A program made the position numbers and the translations under genes. A model generated the notes under the pieces. The model did no database searches and was not told where the DNA came from. It saw nothing but the letters and a program-made list of their open reading frames with translations. A stretch of 8,883 nt of DNA, taken from positions 1 to 8,883 of the forward strand of contig NZ_JBDKXB010000051.1 of assembly GCF_041197575.1 (NCBI RefSeq). Direction: 5' to 3'. Position 1 is the first letter of the stretch. Each line of letters begins with the position of its first letter. This document shows positions 1 through 7,157 of this stretch, one piece after another. Origin of the DNA: Thioalkalicoccus limnaeus. GTDB lineage: Bacteria; Pseudomonadota; Gammaproteobacteria; Chromatiales; Chromatiaceae.

Positions 1-3000
1 GCGCGCAGCGGCGCGAAGGTGTCGTTCGTGATGCGACCGGCCCAGACGAGGTCCCACAGCGCCGCCTCCCGGTCCGCCGCGGTCGCCGCCGGGACCGCGG
101 CCCGCACCGCATCATCGAGTTCGACGAGAAAGCTCGCACCGCGCCGTTCGAGCCGATCGAGGATCGCCGCCGGCACCGGATCGTCCGGCGCGGTCGGTGC
201 TTGGGGCTGTGTCGGGGCCAACGCGAGCCGATCGCGGCGAAAGAGTGTGATGCGTCCGTCGCGCGCGCCGAGCGCCCCGCAGCCGACCCAGAAGATCCGG
301 CCCGCCGCCGCCAGCCGATCGAGCTGTTCCGAGGTGAAGCCCGGCACGCGCCGCGGCAGGATGACCCCGTGCAGCACCGACCAGGGCAACGGCAGGCCCG
401 CCAGTTGAGTCACGACCTCGAGCAACCGCTCGTCGCCGCCCCGGCGGCCATCGAGACCCTGCCAGTCGACGAGAAAGCGACCGAAGGCCGCGGCCTCGAC
501 CGGCGCGACCTGGTTGCGCAGCCGCGCCAGCGTGCGGCGCTTGAGCCGGCGCAGGACCTCGGCATCGCACCATTCGGGTTCGACACCACCGGGGCGCAGC
601 TCACCGCGCACCAGCCGTCCGGCGGCCTCGAGCGCCGCGAGCAGCGGCTCGATCATCGCCGGGCGCAGCCCGTAGCGCTCCGCGACCTGCCGCGTGACGA
701 ACGGGCCATGGGTCCGCGCGTAACGCCGAATCAGTTCTTCCAGCGGATTCCCGACGGGATCGTCCGCACCTTGCGGCAACCCGGGCGGGACGACGACGCC
801 GAGCGCGTCGCGGTAGGTCGTCGCATCGTCGGCGGCGATCCAACGCGACTCGCCGGCGATCCGCACCCGGACCGCGCGCCGCTGCTCGGCGAGTCGCGCG
901 ACCCAGGCCGCACCATCGCCGTCCGAGCGCGCGGCGATCTCGGCCTCGGTCAGGTCGCCGAGCCGCCGCAGCCGATCGTGCAGTTCGTCCGGATCGCGCG
1001 CCCGATCGCCGTCGGCGACCCGTTGCAGTTCGGCCTCCACTTCGGCCAGGACCTGCGGGTCGATCAGCTCGCGCAGCTCGGCCTGGCCGAGCAGCTCGGC
1101 GAGCAGACCGCGATCGAGCGTCAGGGCCTGGGCCTTGCGCTCGGCGAGCGGCGTGTCTTGTTCGTAGAGGTAGGTCGCGACGTAGGCGAAGACCAACGAG
1201 CGCGCGAACGGCGAGGCGGTCCGCGTCTCGACCTCGTCGATCCGGATCCGGCGACTGTGCAAGGCGCGCAGCAGCTCCTTCAGCGCGGCCAGGTCGAAGA
1301 CGTCGCTCGAGAGCTCGCGGTAGGTCTCGATGACGATCGGAAAGGACGGATAGCGGCGCACCGTCGCGAGCAGCTCCTGCGCCTTCAGCCGCTGCGCCCA
1401 CAGCGGGGTGCGCCGATCTGGTCGGCGGCGCGGCAGCAAGAGCGCACGCGCGGCATTCTCGCGAAAGGCGCCGGCGAACAGGGCCGTGTGCGGCAGCTGC
1501 GCCGTGACCAGCTCCTCGATCTCATCCGGGTCCGCCAGCAGGGCCGACAGATCCGGCCAGTCGTCGGCGTCGGCGATCCGCAGCACGATCCCGTCATCGG
1601 TATACATCACCTGGACATCGAAACCGCTGTCGACCGACAGACGCTGTTGCAGCGCCATCGCCAGCGGCGCATGCACGCGGGCGCCGAATGGCGTCAGCAG
1701 ACAGACGCGCCAATCGCCGAGTTCGTCGCGAAAACGCTCGATCGTGATCCGCCGATCGCTCGGCAGCGTGCCCGTATGTTCGAGCTGCTCGAAGACATAG
1801 TTGGCCAGATTCCCGGCCGCGTACCGGTCGAGCGGCGCCTGTTGCATCAGCCAAGCGACGGCCCGTTCGCGGCCCTGTTCGGCCAGCTCGCGCACGAAGG
1901 CGCCGATCGCGCGCCCGAGTTCGAGCGGCCGACCCGGACCATCGCCGCGCCAGAAGGGCAGCTTGCCAGGCTCGCCCGGGGCCGGCGAGACGACCACGGC
2001 ATCGCGCGTGATCGCCTCGACGTGCCAGGTCGTCGCCCCGAGCAGGATGTTTTCACCGGCCCGCGTCTCGAAGACCATCTCCTCGTCGAGTTCACCGAGC
2101 CGCGGCCCGTCGGCGCCGAGTCGCACGCTGTACTGGCCGCGATCCGGGATGGTTCCGGCATTGATGCGTGCGGTCAGCGCGGCCCCGCGGCGCGGCGCGG
2201 CCAGATCCGACTGGCGGTCCCAGGACAGCAATGGCCGCGGGCCGACCAGATCGTCGGCCGGATATCCGCCCGCCAACATCGTGATGACGCCCTCCAGCGC
2301 GCCGCGGCCGAGGTCGCGGTACGGATAGGCGCGCGTGATCAGATTGGCCAGGTCCTCGACCCGCCGCGGGGCGACGGCGCAAATCGCGACGACCTGCTGG
2401 GCGAGGACATCGAGCGGATTGCGCGGCACCCGCAGCGCCTCGATCTCGCCGCGCTGCATGCGTGCGGCGATGACCGCACATTCGAGCAGATCGGCGCGAA
2501 ACTTCGGCAGGATCCCGCCACTGCTGACGGCGCCGACATCATGGCCGGCGCGTCCGACCCGCTGGAGGCCGCGCGCCACCGAACCCGGCGACTCGACCAG
2601 AATCACCCGGTCCACGGCGCCCATGTCGATGCCGAGCTCGAGCGAGCTGGTCGCGACGATCCCACGCAGTTGCCCGAGTTTCAGTGCCTCCTCGATCGCG
2701 GCGCGCTGCCCGGGCGCGACGCTGCCGTGGTGAGCGCGAACCAACTCCTCGCCGGCCGATTCGTTGAGGCGTTGCGTCAAGCGCTCGCACAGGCCACGGC
2801 TGTTGACGAAGATCAGGGTCGCCCGGTGCTCCCGGATCTCCGCCAGCAACCGCGGATAGATCGCCGGCCAGATTCCGCGCTCGCTGGCCTTGGCGGCCGG
2901 CGCCGACGCGGCAAGCTCGGCGAGGATCGAACCGCCACGATCCGCACGGGGCGGCTCCGGCATCCGCTCCATGTCCGGCACCGGCACCGTCACCGTCAGG

Positions 3001-3683
3001 TCGAGCCGCGGCGCAGTGGCGGCATCGAGGATCGCGACCGGCCGCTCGCCGCCGAGAAAACGCGCGACCTCAGCGGCCGGCCGCACCGTCGCCGACAAGC
3101 CGATCCGCTGCGGATCGGCGGCCGTCAACTCGGCGAGCCGTTCCAACGACAGCGCCAGATGCGCACCGCGCTTGGTCGGTGCCAACGCGTGGATCTCGTC
3201 GACGATGACCGTATGCACGGATCGCAGCGCCTCGCGCGCCTGCGCACCGAGCATCAGGAACAGGGATTCCGGCGTCGTCGCGAGGATCTCGGCCGGCTGC
3301 CGGGCCTGGCGCCGGCGCTCCGCCGACGGCGTGTCGCCGGTGCGCACGTCGACCGCGATCGGGCGCAGCGGCTGACCCGACCGCTCGGCCGCCTGCCGGA
3401 TCCCGACCAGCGGCGCCCGCAGGTTGCGCTCGATGTCGTAGACCAGCGCCTTCAGCGGCGAGAGGTACAGCACCCGAACGCCCGATGGCGCATCGGCCGG
3501 CAACGCGGCACAGGCATCGATCCCGGCCAGAAAGGCCGCCAACGTCTTCCCGCTGCCGGTCGGCGCGATCAACAACGCATGGCGCCCGGCGGCAATCGCC
3601 GGCCATCCCAGGCGCTGGATCTCGGTCGGCGCCGCGAAGGCCGCGGCGAACCAGGTTCGGGTCGGAAGGCTGAATGGGATCAT
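1..3683 (-). CDS. lhr: Lhr-family large ATP-dependent superfamily 2 helicase (3' end outside window)
   Basis: This is a long helicase that unwinds nucleic acid with ATP and is linked to DNA repair. E. coli Lhr also carries a C-terminal uracil-DNA glycosylase region. About 1,227 residues are visible, read without a frameshift to the left edge. E. coli Lhr is about 1,540 residues, so roughly 300 are missing. Motifs seen: a Q-motif-like APTEIQRLGW near residues 18-27; Walker A APTGSGKT (40-47); a DEIH Walker B box (162-165); SAT (197-199); QRVGRAGH motif VI (374-381). Winged-helix and Lhr-core segments follow, including TRQVAERYGL and the typical LWDLVWAGRITNDTFAPLR near the left edge. The ATG at 3683 is chosen because the product then begins with FSLPTRTWF, matching FSPATRDWF near the E. 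coli N-terminus. It lacks a clear Shine-Dalgarno sequence, and the frame stays open upstream to a TAA at 3999-4001, with another ATG at 3801-3803. Family assignment is very secure; the start is less so. Confidence 0.95.
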   Translation of the reverse strand, partial: MIPFSLPTRTWFAAAFAAPTEIQRLGWPAIAAGRHALLIAPTGSGKTLAAFLAGIDACAALPADAPSGVRVLYLSPLKALVYDIERNLRAPLVGIRQAAERSGQPLRPIAVDVRTGDTPSAERRRQARQPAEILATTPESLFLMLGAQAREALRSVHTVIVDEIHALAPTKRGAHLALSLERLAELTAADPQRIGLSATVRPAAEVARFLGGERPVAILDAATAPRLDLTVTVPVPDMERMPEPPRADRGGSILAELAASAPAAKASERGIWPAIYPRLLAEIREHRATLIFVNSRGLCERLTQRLNESAGEELVRAHHGSVAPGQRAAIEEALKLGQLRGIVATSSLELGIDMGAVDRVILVESPGSVARGLQRVGRAGHDVGAVSSGGILPKFRADLLECAVIAARMQRGEIEALRVPRNPLDVLAQQVVAICAVAPRRVEDLANLITRAYPYRDLGRGALEGVITMLAGGYPADDLVGPRPLLSWDRQSDLAAPRRGAALTARINAGTIPDRGQYSVRLGADGPRLGELDEEMVFETRAGENILLGATTWHVEAITRDAVVVSPAPGEPGKLPFWRGDGPGRPLELGRAIGAFVRELAEQGRERAVAWLMQQAPLDRYAAGNLANYVFEQLEHTGTLPSDRRITIERFRDELGDWRVCLLTPFGARVHAPLAMALQQRLSVDSGFDVQVMYTDDGIVLRIADADDWPDLSALLADPDEIEELVTAQLPHTALFAGAFRENAARALLLPRRRPDRRTPLWAQRLKAQELLATVRRYPSFPIVIETYRELSSDVFDLAALKELLRALHSRRIRIDEVETRTASPFARSLVFAYVATYLYEQDTPLAERKAQALTLDRGLLAELLGQAELRELIDPQVLAEVEAELQRVADGDRARDPDELHDRLRRLGDLTEAEIAARSDGDGAAWVARLAEQRRAVRVRIAGESRWIAADDATTYRDALGVVVPPGLPQGADDPVGNPLEELIRRYARTHGPFVTRQVAERYGLRPAMIEPLLAALEAAGRLVRGELRPGGVEPEWCDAEVLRRLKRRTLARLRNQVAPVEAAAFGRFLVDWQGLDGRRGGDERLLEVVTQLAGLPLPWSVLHGVILPRRVPGFTSEQLDRLAAAGRIFWVGCGALGARDGRITLFRRDRLALAPTQPQAPTAPDDPVPAAILDRLERRGASFLVELDDAVRAAVPAATAADREAALWDLVWAGRITNDTFAPLR

Positions 3684-4071
3684 GCAACCGATGTGGTAGT
3701 CGACAGAGGTCTTGCCAATGGCGCTGACCCTCCACCCCGTGCTCGGCCCTCCGCTCAGTGGGGTGTTGGTCGCAAGACGACAGTGGAGCCAGGTACCTGC
3801 CATCTCGCCGAGGACTTCCGGACGACCACCGAACTCCTCGCAAACCGATTCGGTGATCGCCGGCACCGGCCAGGGCTGATCGCAAATTTTTCCATCCTGG
3901 TTGCCTTTTCCGCACGAGCCATCGCCTTTTCGCCGCCGGCAACTGGTACCTGACCGACCGCTGACGAGTGGTTTCAGGAGGCCGTCAGTGCCCTGGTATT
4001 AGGCTGGAGCCAGACTCGCGCGAAGACGCGGGTACGGTTTCCCAGTCAACCCCTTGCCGGAGTATCGAATC
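3684..4071. other. Gap between divergent lhr and the small ORF; no confident gene
   Basis: This 388-base stretch separates the start of lhr from the start of the small plus-strand ORF. The lhr frame is open through it for 106 codons (3684-4001). The predicted peptide (for example TESVCEEFGGRPEVLGEM) has no family I recognise. A loose inverted repeat CACCCC/GGGGTG lies at 3733-3738 and 3760-3765. A TTGACT hexamer on the minus strand (4044-4049) has no matching -10 box at the right distance. I see no RNA gene. It most likely holds the promoters of the two diverging genes, but I cannot place them. Confidence 0.4.
4059..4062 (+). promoter_or_regulatory. Ribosome-binding site of the small ORF
   Basis: GGAG lies nine bases before the ATG at 4072. 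It is the main reason for accepting the small ORF and for choosing the ATG over the upstream TTG at 4054. Confidence 0.45.
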
Positions 4072-4302
4072 ATGCTTCCCCTCGTCAACGATCTTTACCG
4101 CCCGACCGCCCTCAGCCAACCGTCGAAGACCATGCACCGGCGCCGACATCGGCCCTTGCGGATCGGCCGGCCGACTACGCGCTCGCCGGCGCCGAAAGCG
4201 CTACCAATGCCCCCTGCAATGCGCACCCCGCAATCCATCGAAGAGGCGATCTGGCAATGGATCGACGCCAACCCGCCGCAACTCTATCGCGGCGGTGCCT
4301 GA
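4072..4302 (+). CDS. Small hypothetical protein, 76 residues
   Basis: I do not recognise this protein. The ATG is preceded by GGAG at 4059-4062, nine bases away, a good ribosome-binding site, so I prefer it over a TTG 18 bases upstream. The product starts MLPLVNDLYRPTALSQPSK, has an arginine- and proline-rich middle (HRRRHRPLRIGRP near residues 22-34) and ends with an acidic, aromatic, probably helical tail (SIEEAIWQWIDANPPQLY). No signal peptide, membrane helix or cysteine is evident. Third codon positions are mostly G or C, as in the neighbouring real genes, which supports coding. It converges on the cation-exporter gene, with 10 bases between the two stop codons. The basic centre could bind nucleic acid, but that is only a guess. 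The alternative is a chance ORF in GC-rich DNA. Confidence 0.45.
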   Translation: MLPLVNDLYRPTALSQPSKTMHRRRHRPLRIGRPTTRSPAPKALPMPPAMRTPQSIEEAIWQWIDANPPQLYRGGA

Positions 4303-4312
4303 GCGAGCGGTG

Positions 4313-5248
4313 TCAGGGCTCCATCGCCTCGCCCGGCTCGGCTCCCAGACTCGAGGGATCCTGATGGATAATGATGTCCGCGTCAGGGTAGAGGGCGCAG
4401 ATCTTGGCCTCGACGACCAGGGCGACCCGGTGCGCATTGGCCAGGGTCAGGTCGTCGTCCAGCACAAGATGCAACTGGATGATCGCCCGCTGGCCGGAGC
4501 GACGCGTGCGCAGGCCATGCACCCCATGTACCTCTGGCACGCTAGAGGCCAGGTCGAGGATGCGCGCACGGTCCGCATCCGGCAACTCCCGGTCCATCAG
4601 CAAATCGACCGCCTCCCAGCCCAGCCGCAGGGCGCTGACCAGCACCCAACCGGCGATACCCAGTCCGATCAGCGGGTCGGCCTTCGACCAGCCCTGTCCG
4701 GCCAGCATCAGCGCCAGAAGGGTGGCCAGATTGGTGGCGAGGTCGGTGGCATAATGCAGCGAGTCGGCCCGGATGGCCGGTGAGCGGGTGCGGCGGATGA
4801 CATGGCGCTGGAAGGCGAGCAGCGCTAGGGTCGCGACGATGGCGAACAAGATCACCGCCACCCCGACGCCAGTGGCCGCGAGTGGGACCGGCTGGAGCAA
4901 CCGGCCGATCGCCTCGGCGCCGAGGAACAACGCAGAGCCCGCGATCAAAGCAGACTGCCCGAGTGCGGCAAGGGCCTGTGCATTGCCATGACCGAAGCGG
5001 TGCTCACGATCCGGCGGACGCAGCGACCAGTGCACGGCCAGCAGGTTGAGCACCGAGGCGCCCAGGTCCATGGCCGAATCCACCAGAGACGCCAGCACAC
5101 TGATCGAGCCAGTGAGCCCCCAGGCGATCAGTTTGGCCAGGATCAGCACCAGCGCGGTACTAACCGAGGCCCAGGTCGCCAGGCGCAACAGGCGCGCCTG
5201 GTCGGCGATCGCGTTGGTCTGCGCGGTGACCGTGTTTGGCGGTACCAT
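4313..5248 (-). CDS. fieF: Cation diffusion facilitator, FieF/YiiP-like Zn2+/Fe2+ exporter
   Basis: This inner-membrane proton-coupled antiporter exports divalent metal (Zn, Fe, possibly Cd) and works as a homodimer. It has 311 residues, close to E. coli YiiP at 300. About six hydrophobic segments lie between residues 24 and 210, followed by a cytosolic C-terminal domain. All YiiP metal ligands have counterparts: transport site A is D57 and D61 (DSAMD) plus H165 and D169 (HYATD); site B is D80, H83 and H87 (PDREHRFGH); the cytosolic binuclear site is H244, H260, H273, H295 and D297 (IIHQD). LRTRRSG matches the conserved LRTRQSG of YiiP. The two-Asp/His-Asp site A favours Zn/Fe over Mn. The ATG at 5248 is chosen; a GTG six bases upstream (5254) would add two residues, and neither has a clear ribosome-binding site. 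The gene stands alone, converging on the small ORF and diverging from the pilin gene. Confidence 0.93.
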   Translation of the reverse strand: MVPPNTVTAQTNAIADQARLLRLATWASVSTALVLILAKLIAWGLTGSISVLASLVDSAMDLGASVLNLLAVHWSLRPPDREHRFGHGNAQALAALGQSALIAGSALFLGAEAIGRLLQPVPLAATGVGVAVILFAIVATLALLAFQRHVIRRTRSPAIRADSLHYATDLATNLATLLALMLAGQGWSKADPLIGLGIAGWVLVSALRLGWEAVDLLMDRELPDADRARILDLASSVPEVHGVHGLRTRRSGQRAIIQLHLVLDDDLTLANAHRVALVVEAKICALYPDADIIIHQDPSSLGAEPGEAMEP

Positions 5249-5277
5249 TGGCACGGATAGGCGCTAGACTCGGCCGT

Positions 5278-5306
5278 GCACGGCGGCGGCGCGATGTGCG
5301 CCGTGC
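5278..5306. repeat. Inverted repeat just upstream of fieF
   Basis: GCACGGCG (5278-5285) and CGCCGTGC (5299-5306) pair perfectly over 8 bp around a 13-base loop. A nested alternative, GGCGC/GCGCC, lies at 5288-5292 and 5298-5302. The element begins 30 bases before the fieF start codon, so it lies in the fieF promoter or leader. It does not look like the AT-rich operators typical of Zur or Fur. Confidence 0.4.
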
Positions 5307-5470
5307 CGACTGACGGCAGCAGTCGACCTTGGCCACTGCAGGGCGGCAAGCATCACGCAGCGCAGATGACAGTTCGCCGTCAGGTCGGGGATTCGCCGCA
5401 CCAGCACTTTTATCCGGGCCTCACTTAATCGATCAGGCGGCCTATCCCAGGCCCGCGGTCGGATGGAACA

Positions 5471-5489
5471 GCCAAGCGCCGCGCTTGGC
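5471..5489. promoter_or_regulatory. Perfect 19-bp palindrome, possible operator
   Basis: GCCAAGCGC, one central C, then GCGCTTGGC form a perfect dyad with 9-base arms. The short centre suits a dimeric DNA-binding protein better than an RNA hairpin. It lies upstream of a weak promoter-like pair (5497-5525) and about 300 bases before the pilin start. I cannot match it to a named regulator from memory. Confidence 0.4.
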
Positions 5490-5496
5490 GGCTCCA

Positions 5497-5525
5497 TTTC
5501 GAGGCCGATCCGAGCCGAGTATAGA
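5497..5525 (+). promoter_or_regulatory. Weak sigma-70-like promoter, possibly for the pilin gene
   Basis: TTTCGA (5497-5502) and TATAGA (5520-5525) are separated by 17 bases. The -10 matches TATAAT at four of six positions and the -35 matches TTGACA at only three. It would give a leader of about 250 bases before the pilin ATG. No sigma-54 motif (GG and GC twelve bases apart, as used by many pilA genes) was found in its place. Confidence 0.2.
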
Positions 5526-5774
5526 CCCTGTGGAGCGTCTTTCTCCGGACGGGTCGGCCAATCGCCCGAACAACGTTGGTGTTCGATCCTGGACCAGGGT
5601 CGATCCGGCTTCGCGACCAATGGGGGCCAAAAGCCGTCAAGTCGGCTTGCATGCCCCCTGTCAGGATGGCACATTGCGCCCTACCCTTGTTCATCGTTCC
5701 CTCGCGGGTCCGCCACGTCGCGGGCACGTCCCATCCAGGGCGGCACCGACGCGGGGTGACGCGTGCTGGCGCCT

Positions 5775-5778
5775 GGAG
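5775..5778 (+). promoter_or_regulatory. Ribosome-binding site of the pilin gene
   Basis: GGAG six bases before the ATG at 5785. It fixes the pilin start, which also gives a short, correctly processed prepilin leader, so the much longer upstream open frame should not be translated as part of the pilin. Confidence 0.7.
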
Positions 5779-5784
5779 AATCTC

Positions 5785-6243
5785 ATGGCCCGCAGTCGTG
5801 GTTTCACGTTGCTCGAACTGATGATCGTCGTCGCGATCGTCGGCATCCTGGCCGCGATCGCCTATCCGTCCTATCAGGACCACATCCGCAAGGCGCGGCG
5901 TGCCGACGCCCAAGCGGCGCTGCTCGAGCTCGCTCAGTTCATGGAGCGGCATTACACGCTCAACAATAGCTATCTCTGCCCACAAGAGACTGGCGCCTGT
6001 AAGGATAGAAAAAATAATCAGCCGCCTAAGTTGCCCTTCGATAAGTCGCCGAAGGATGGCGATGCCGAATACTACACCCTAGGTTTCGATGGCAATCCAA
6101 CCGCCAACAGCTTTACCCTTCAGGCTACGCCCAAGGGGGCGATGGCCGGCGATCCCTGCGGTACCCTGACCATCACCAATACCGGCGTCAGGGGTGTTGG
6201 TGAGGATAGCACCCTAGCCGTGGACCTCTGCTGGCGCCGCTGA
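5785..6243 (+). CDS. pilE: Type IV pilin, PilE-like
   Basis: This is a 152-residue prepilin, a subunit of type IV pili or a related filament, exported through the inner membrane and processed by prepilin peptidase PilD. The leader MARSRG ends at the cleavage site G6/F7, and mature residue 5 is the conserved Glu (FTLLE). The hydrophobic helix ELMIVVAIVGILAAIAYPSY follows, then the amphipathic YQDHIRKARRADAQAALLEL. The C-terminal half has the hallmarks of the PilE group: YYTLGF, FTLQATPKGA and AGDPCGTLTI, ending in CWRR. Four cysteines (C65, C72, C125, C149) could form two disulfides. Residues 66-95 are rich in Lys, Asp and Asn and are encoded by unusually AT-rich codons (AGA, AAA, AAT). It has no other pilus gene beside it here, so I cannot tell whether it is the major subunit or a minor pilin. 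The symbol is by family resemblance only. Confidence 0.88.
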   Translation: MARSRGFTLLELMIVVAIVGILAAIAYPSYQDHIRKARRADAQAALLELAQFMERHYTLNNSYLCPQETGACKDRKNNQPPKLPFDKSPKDGDAEYYTLGFDGNPTANSFTLQATPKGAMAGDPCGTLTITNTGVRGVGEDSTLAVDLCWRR

Positions 6244-6263
6244 GCCGGTGCCCACGGCCGTCA

Positions 6264-6292
6264 CGTCCGTGCGGCCGCGGGCCGCACGGGCG
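6264..6292. terminator. GC-rich stem-loop between convergent genes, probable bidirectional terminator
   Basis: CCGTGCGGCC (6267-6276) and GGCCGCACGG (6280-6289) form a perfect 10-bp stem with a GCG loop, extendable outward by a T-G wobble and two G-C pairs. It begins about 20 bases after the pilin stop and about 20 bases after the dimethyltransferase stop read from the other side. No run of T follows on either strand, so it is not a classical intrinsic terminator. The position between two converging transcripts is what supports the call. Confidence 0.5.
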
Positions 6293-6311
6293 GTCACCTT
6301 CCGCGGCGCCG

Positions 6312-7157
6312 TCAGTGGGACACGGGTTTGCGGAAGTGCAGGATGCCCCAGTTCAGATAGCCACGACGCCCGGCGTCGACCCAATGGCCGAGCCCGGCGA
6401 TCATCCGGTCGATGTAGTCGTCCGAAACCCGGCCGTGCAAATCGGGACGCGTCCGCTCCAGCTCCGTGCGGACCCGCCCATAGTGGCGAACGAGGTTCTC
6501 GGTCAGGCCGTGCACGGCGACCTCCTTCAGGCCGTGACGCGCTGCGGCCTCCCGATAGAAGGCGACCGACCCGAGGCTGTCCAGATGGATGCGTTCGAGG
6601 ACCGGCCCCAGCACACCGGGCGGGCAGTCGTCGGCCTGCATCGGGTCCGTGAAGATGAACTCACCGCCGGGGCGGAGCACGCGGGCGGCCTCGGCGACGA
6701 CGCGGTCGCGCTCACCGCTGTGCAGGATCGCGTCCTGTGACCAGACGAGATCGAAGCTGGCGTCGGCCGCCGGGACCGACTCGAAGCTCCCGTCGACGAC
6801 CTCGATCCGCTCGGCCAGCCCCTGTTCGCGATTCACGTCGCGATTGCGCTCGTTCTCCTTCTCGCTCAGGTTCAGCGCCATGACCCGGCATCCGAAGCGC
6901 CCCGCGAGGAAGCGCGCCGCACCGCCGTACCCAGCCCCGAGATCGAGCACGCGACTATCCGGTCCCAGCGTCTGCGCCACCGAGGCCATCCGCTCGACGG
7001 TGCGCCGACTCGCCGCGGCGATCGGTTGCTCGTCGCTGTCATAGAGCCCGATGTGGATATCCTCGCCGCCCCAGATCAGAAAGTAGAAGTTGTCGGCATC
7101 ATCGCTGTTGTAATAACGCCGGGCCGTTTCGACGATTTCGGAGTAACCCGCACTCAT
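6312..7157 (-). CDS. Sarcosine/dimethylglycine N-methyltransferase (glycine betaine synthesis)
   Basis: This cytosolic SAM-dependent enzyme methylates sarcosine to dimethylglycine and then to glycine betaine, the last two steps of the glycine-methylation route (EC 2.1.1.157 type). It has 281 residues; the Halorhodospira halochloris enzyme, as I remember it, is about 279. The N-terminal ARRYYNSDDADNFYFLIWGG and the following DIHIGLY are signatures of this family. SAM motif I is VLDLGAGYGG (residues 70-79), followed by ALNLSEKENERN and the WSQDAILHS segment. The conserved FTDPMQADDCPPGVL and RHYGRVR lie further on, with YLNWGILHF at the end. Its ATG overlaps the stop of the upstream glycine methyltransferase as ATGA, and a GAGGA sequence just before it serves for initiation, so the two are translationally coupled. 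Substrate range is inferred from family resemblance. Confidence 0.93.
   Translation of the reverse strand: MSAGYSEIVETARRYYNSDDADNFYFLIWGGEDIHIGLYDSDEQPIAAASRRTVERMASVAQTLGPDSRVLDLGAGYGGAARFLAGRFGCRVMALNLSEKENERNRDVNREQGLAERIEVVDGSFESVPAADASFDLVWSQDAILHSGERDRVVAEAARVLRPGGEFIFTDPMQADDCPPGVLGPVLERIHLDSLGSVAFYREAAARHGLKEVAVHGLTENLVRHYGRVRTELERTRPDLHGRVSDDYIDRMIAGLGHWVDAGRRGYLNWGILHFRKPVSH

Larger units (their letters stand above)
5249..5784. other. Intergenic region with several inverted repeats, no convincing gene
   Basis: These 536 bases separate the divergent fieF and pilin genes. Several frames are open, but none gives a recognisable protein, a good ribosome-binding site or a consistent codon pattern. 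Inverted repeats seen: GCACGGCG/CGCCGTGC (5278-5285 and 5299-5306); a perfect 19-bp palindrome (5471-5489); CGGCTC/GAGCCG (5489-5494 and 5512-5517); CCTGGACCAGG (5588-5598); AAGCCG/CGGCTT (5631-5636 and 5643-5648). The region probably carries control sites for both flanking genes. A small RNA is possible but unsupported. Confidence 0.5.

Noticed and set aside
201..3953. Plus-strand open frame of 1,250 codons lying opposite lhr
   Set aside because: It is exactly in register with the lhr codons on the other strand. In GC-rich genes the codons TTA, CTA and TCA are rare, so the antisense frame stays open by composition. The product is Arg/Gln/Asp-rich with no domain, while the minus strand has all helicase motifs.
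4021..4049. Sigma-70 promoter for lhr from TTGACT on the minus strand
   Set aside because: No -10-like hexamer occurs 16 to 18 bases downstream.
4298..4317. Terminator hairpin between the small ORF and fieF
   Set aside because: The CCTGA/TCAGG pairing is only 5 bp with a 10-base loop and arises because the two stop codons (TGA and TCA) mirror each other; no T run follows.
5660..5680. Sigma-54 promoter for the pilin (TGGCACATTGC)
   Set aside because: The GG and GC elements are eight bases apart rather than twelve, so the spacing is wrong.
5329..5784. Long N-terminal extension of the pilin
   Set aside because: Prepilins need a short leader before the G/F cleavage site. The ATG at 5785 with GGAG gives a six-residue leader; the upstream frame is unrelated sequence.
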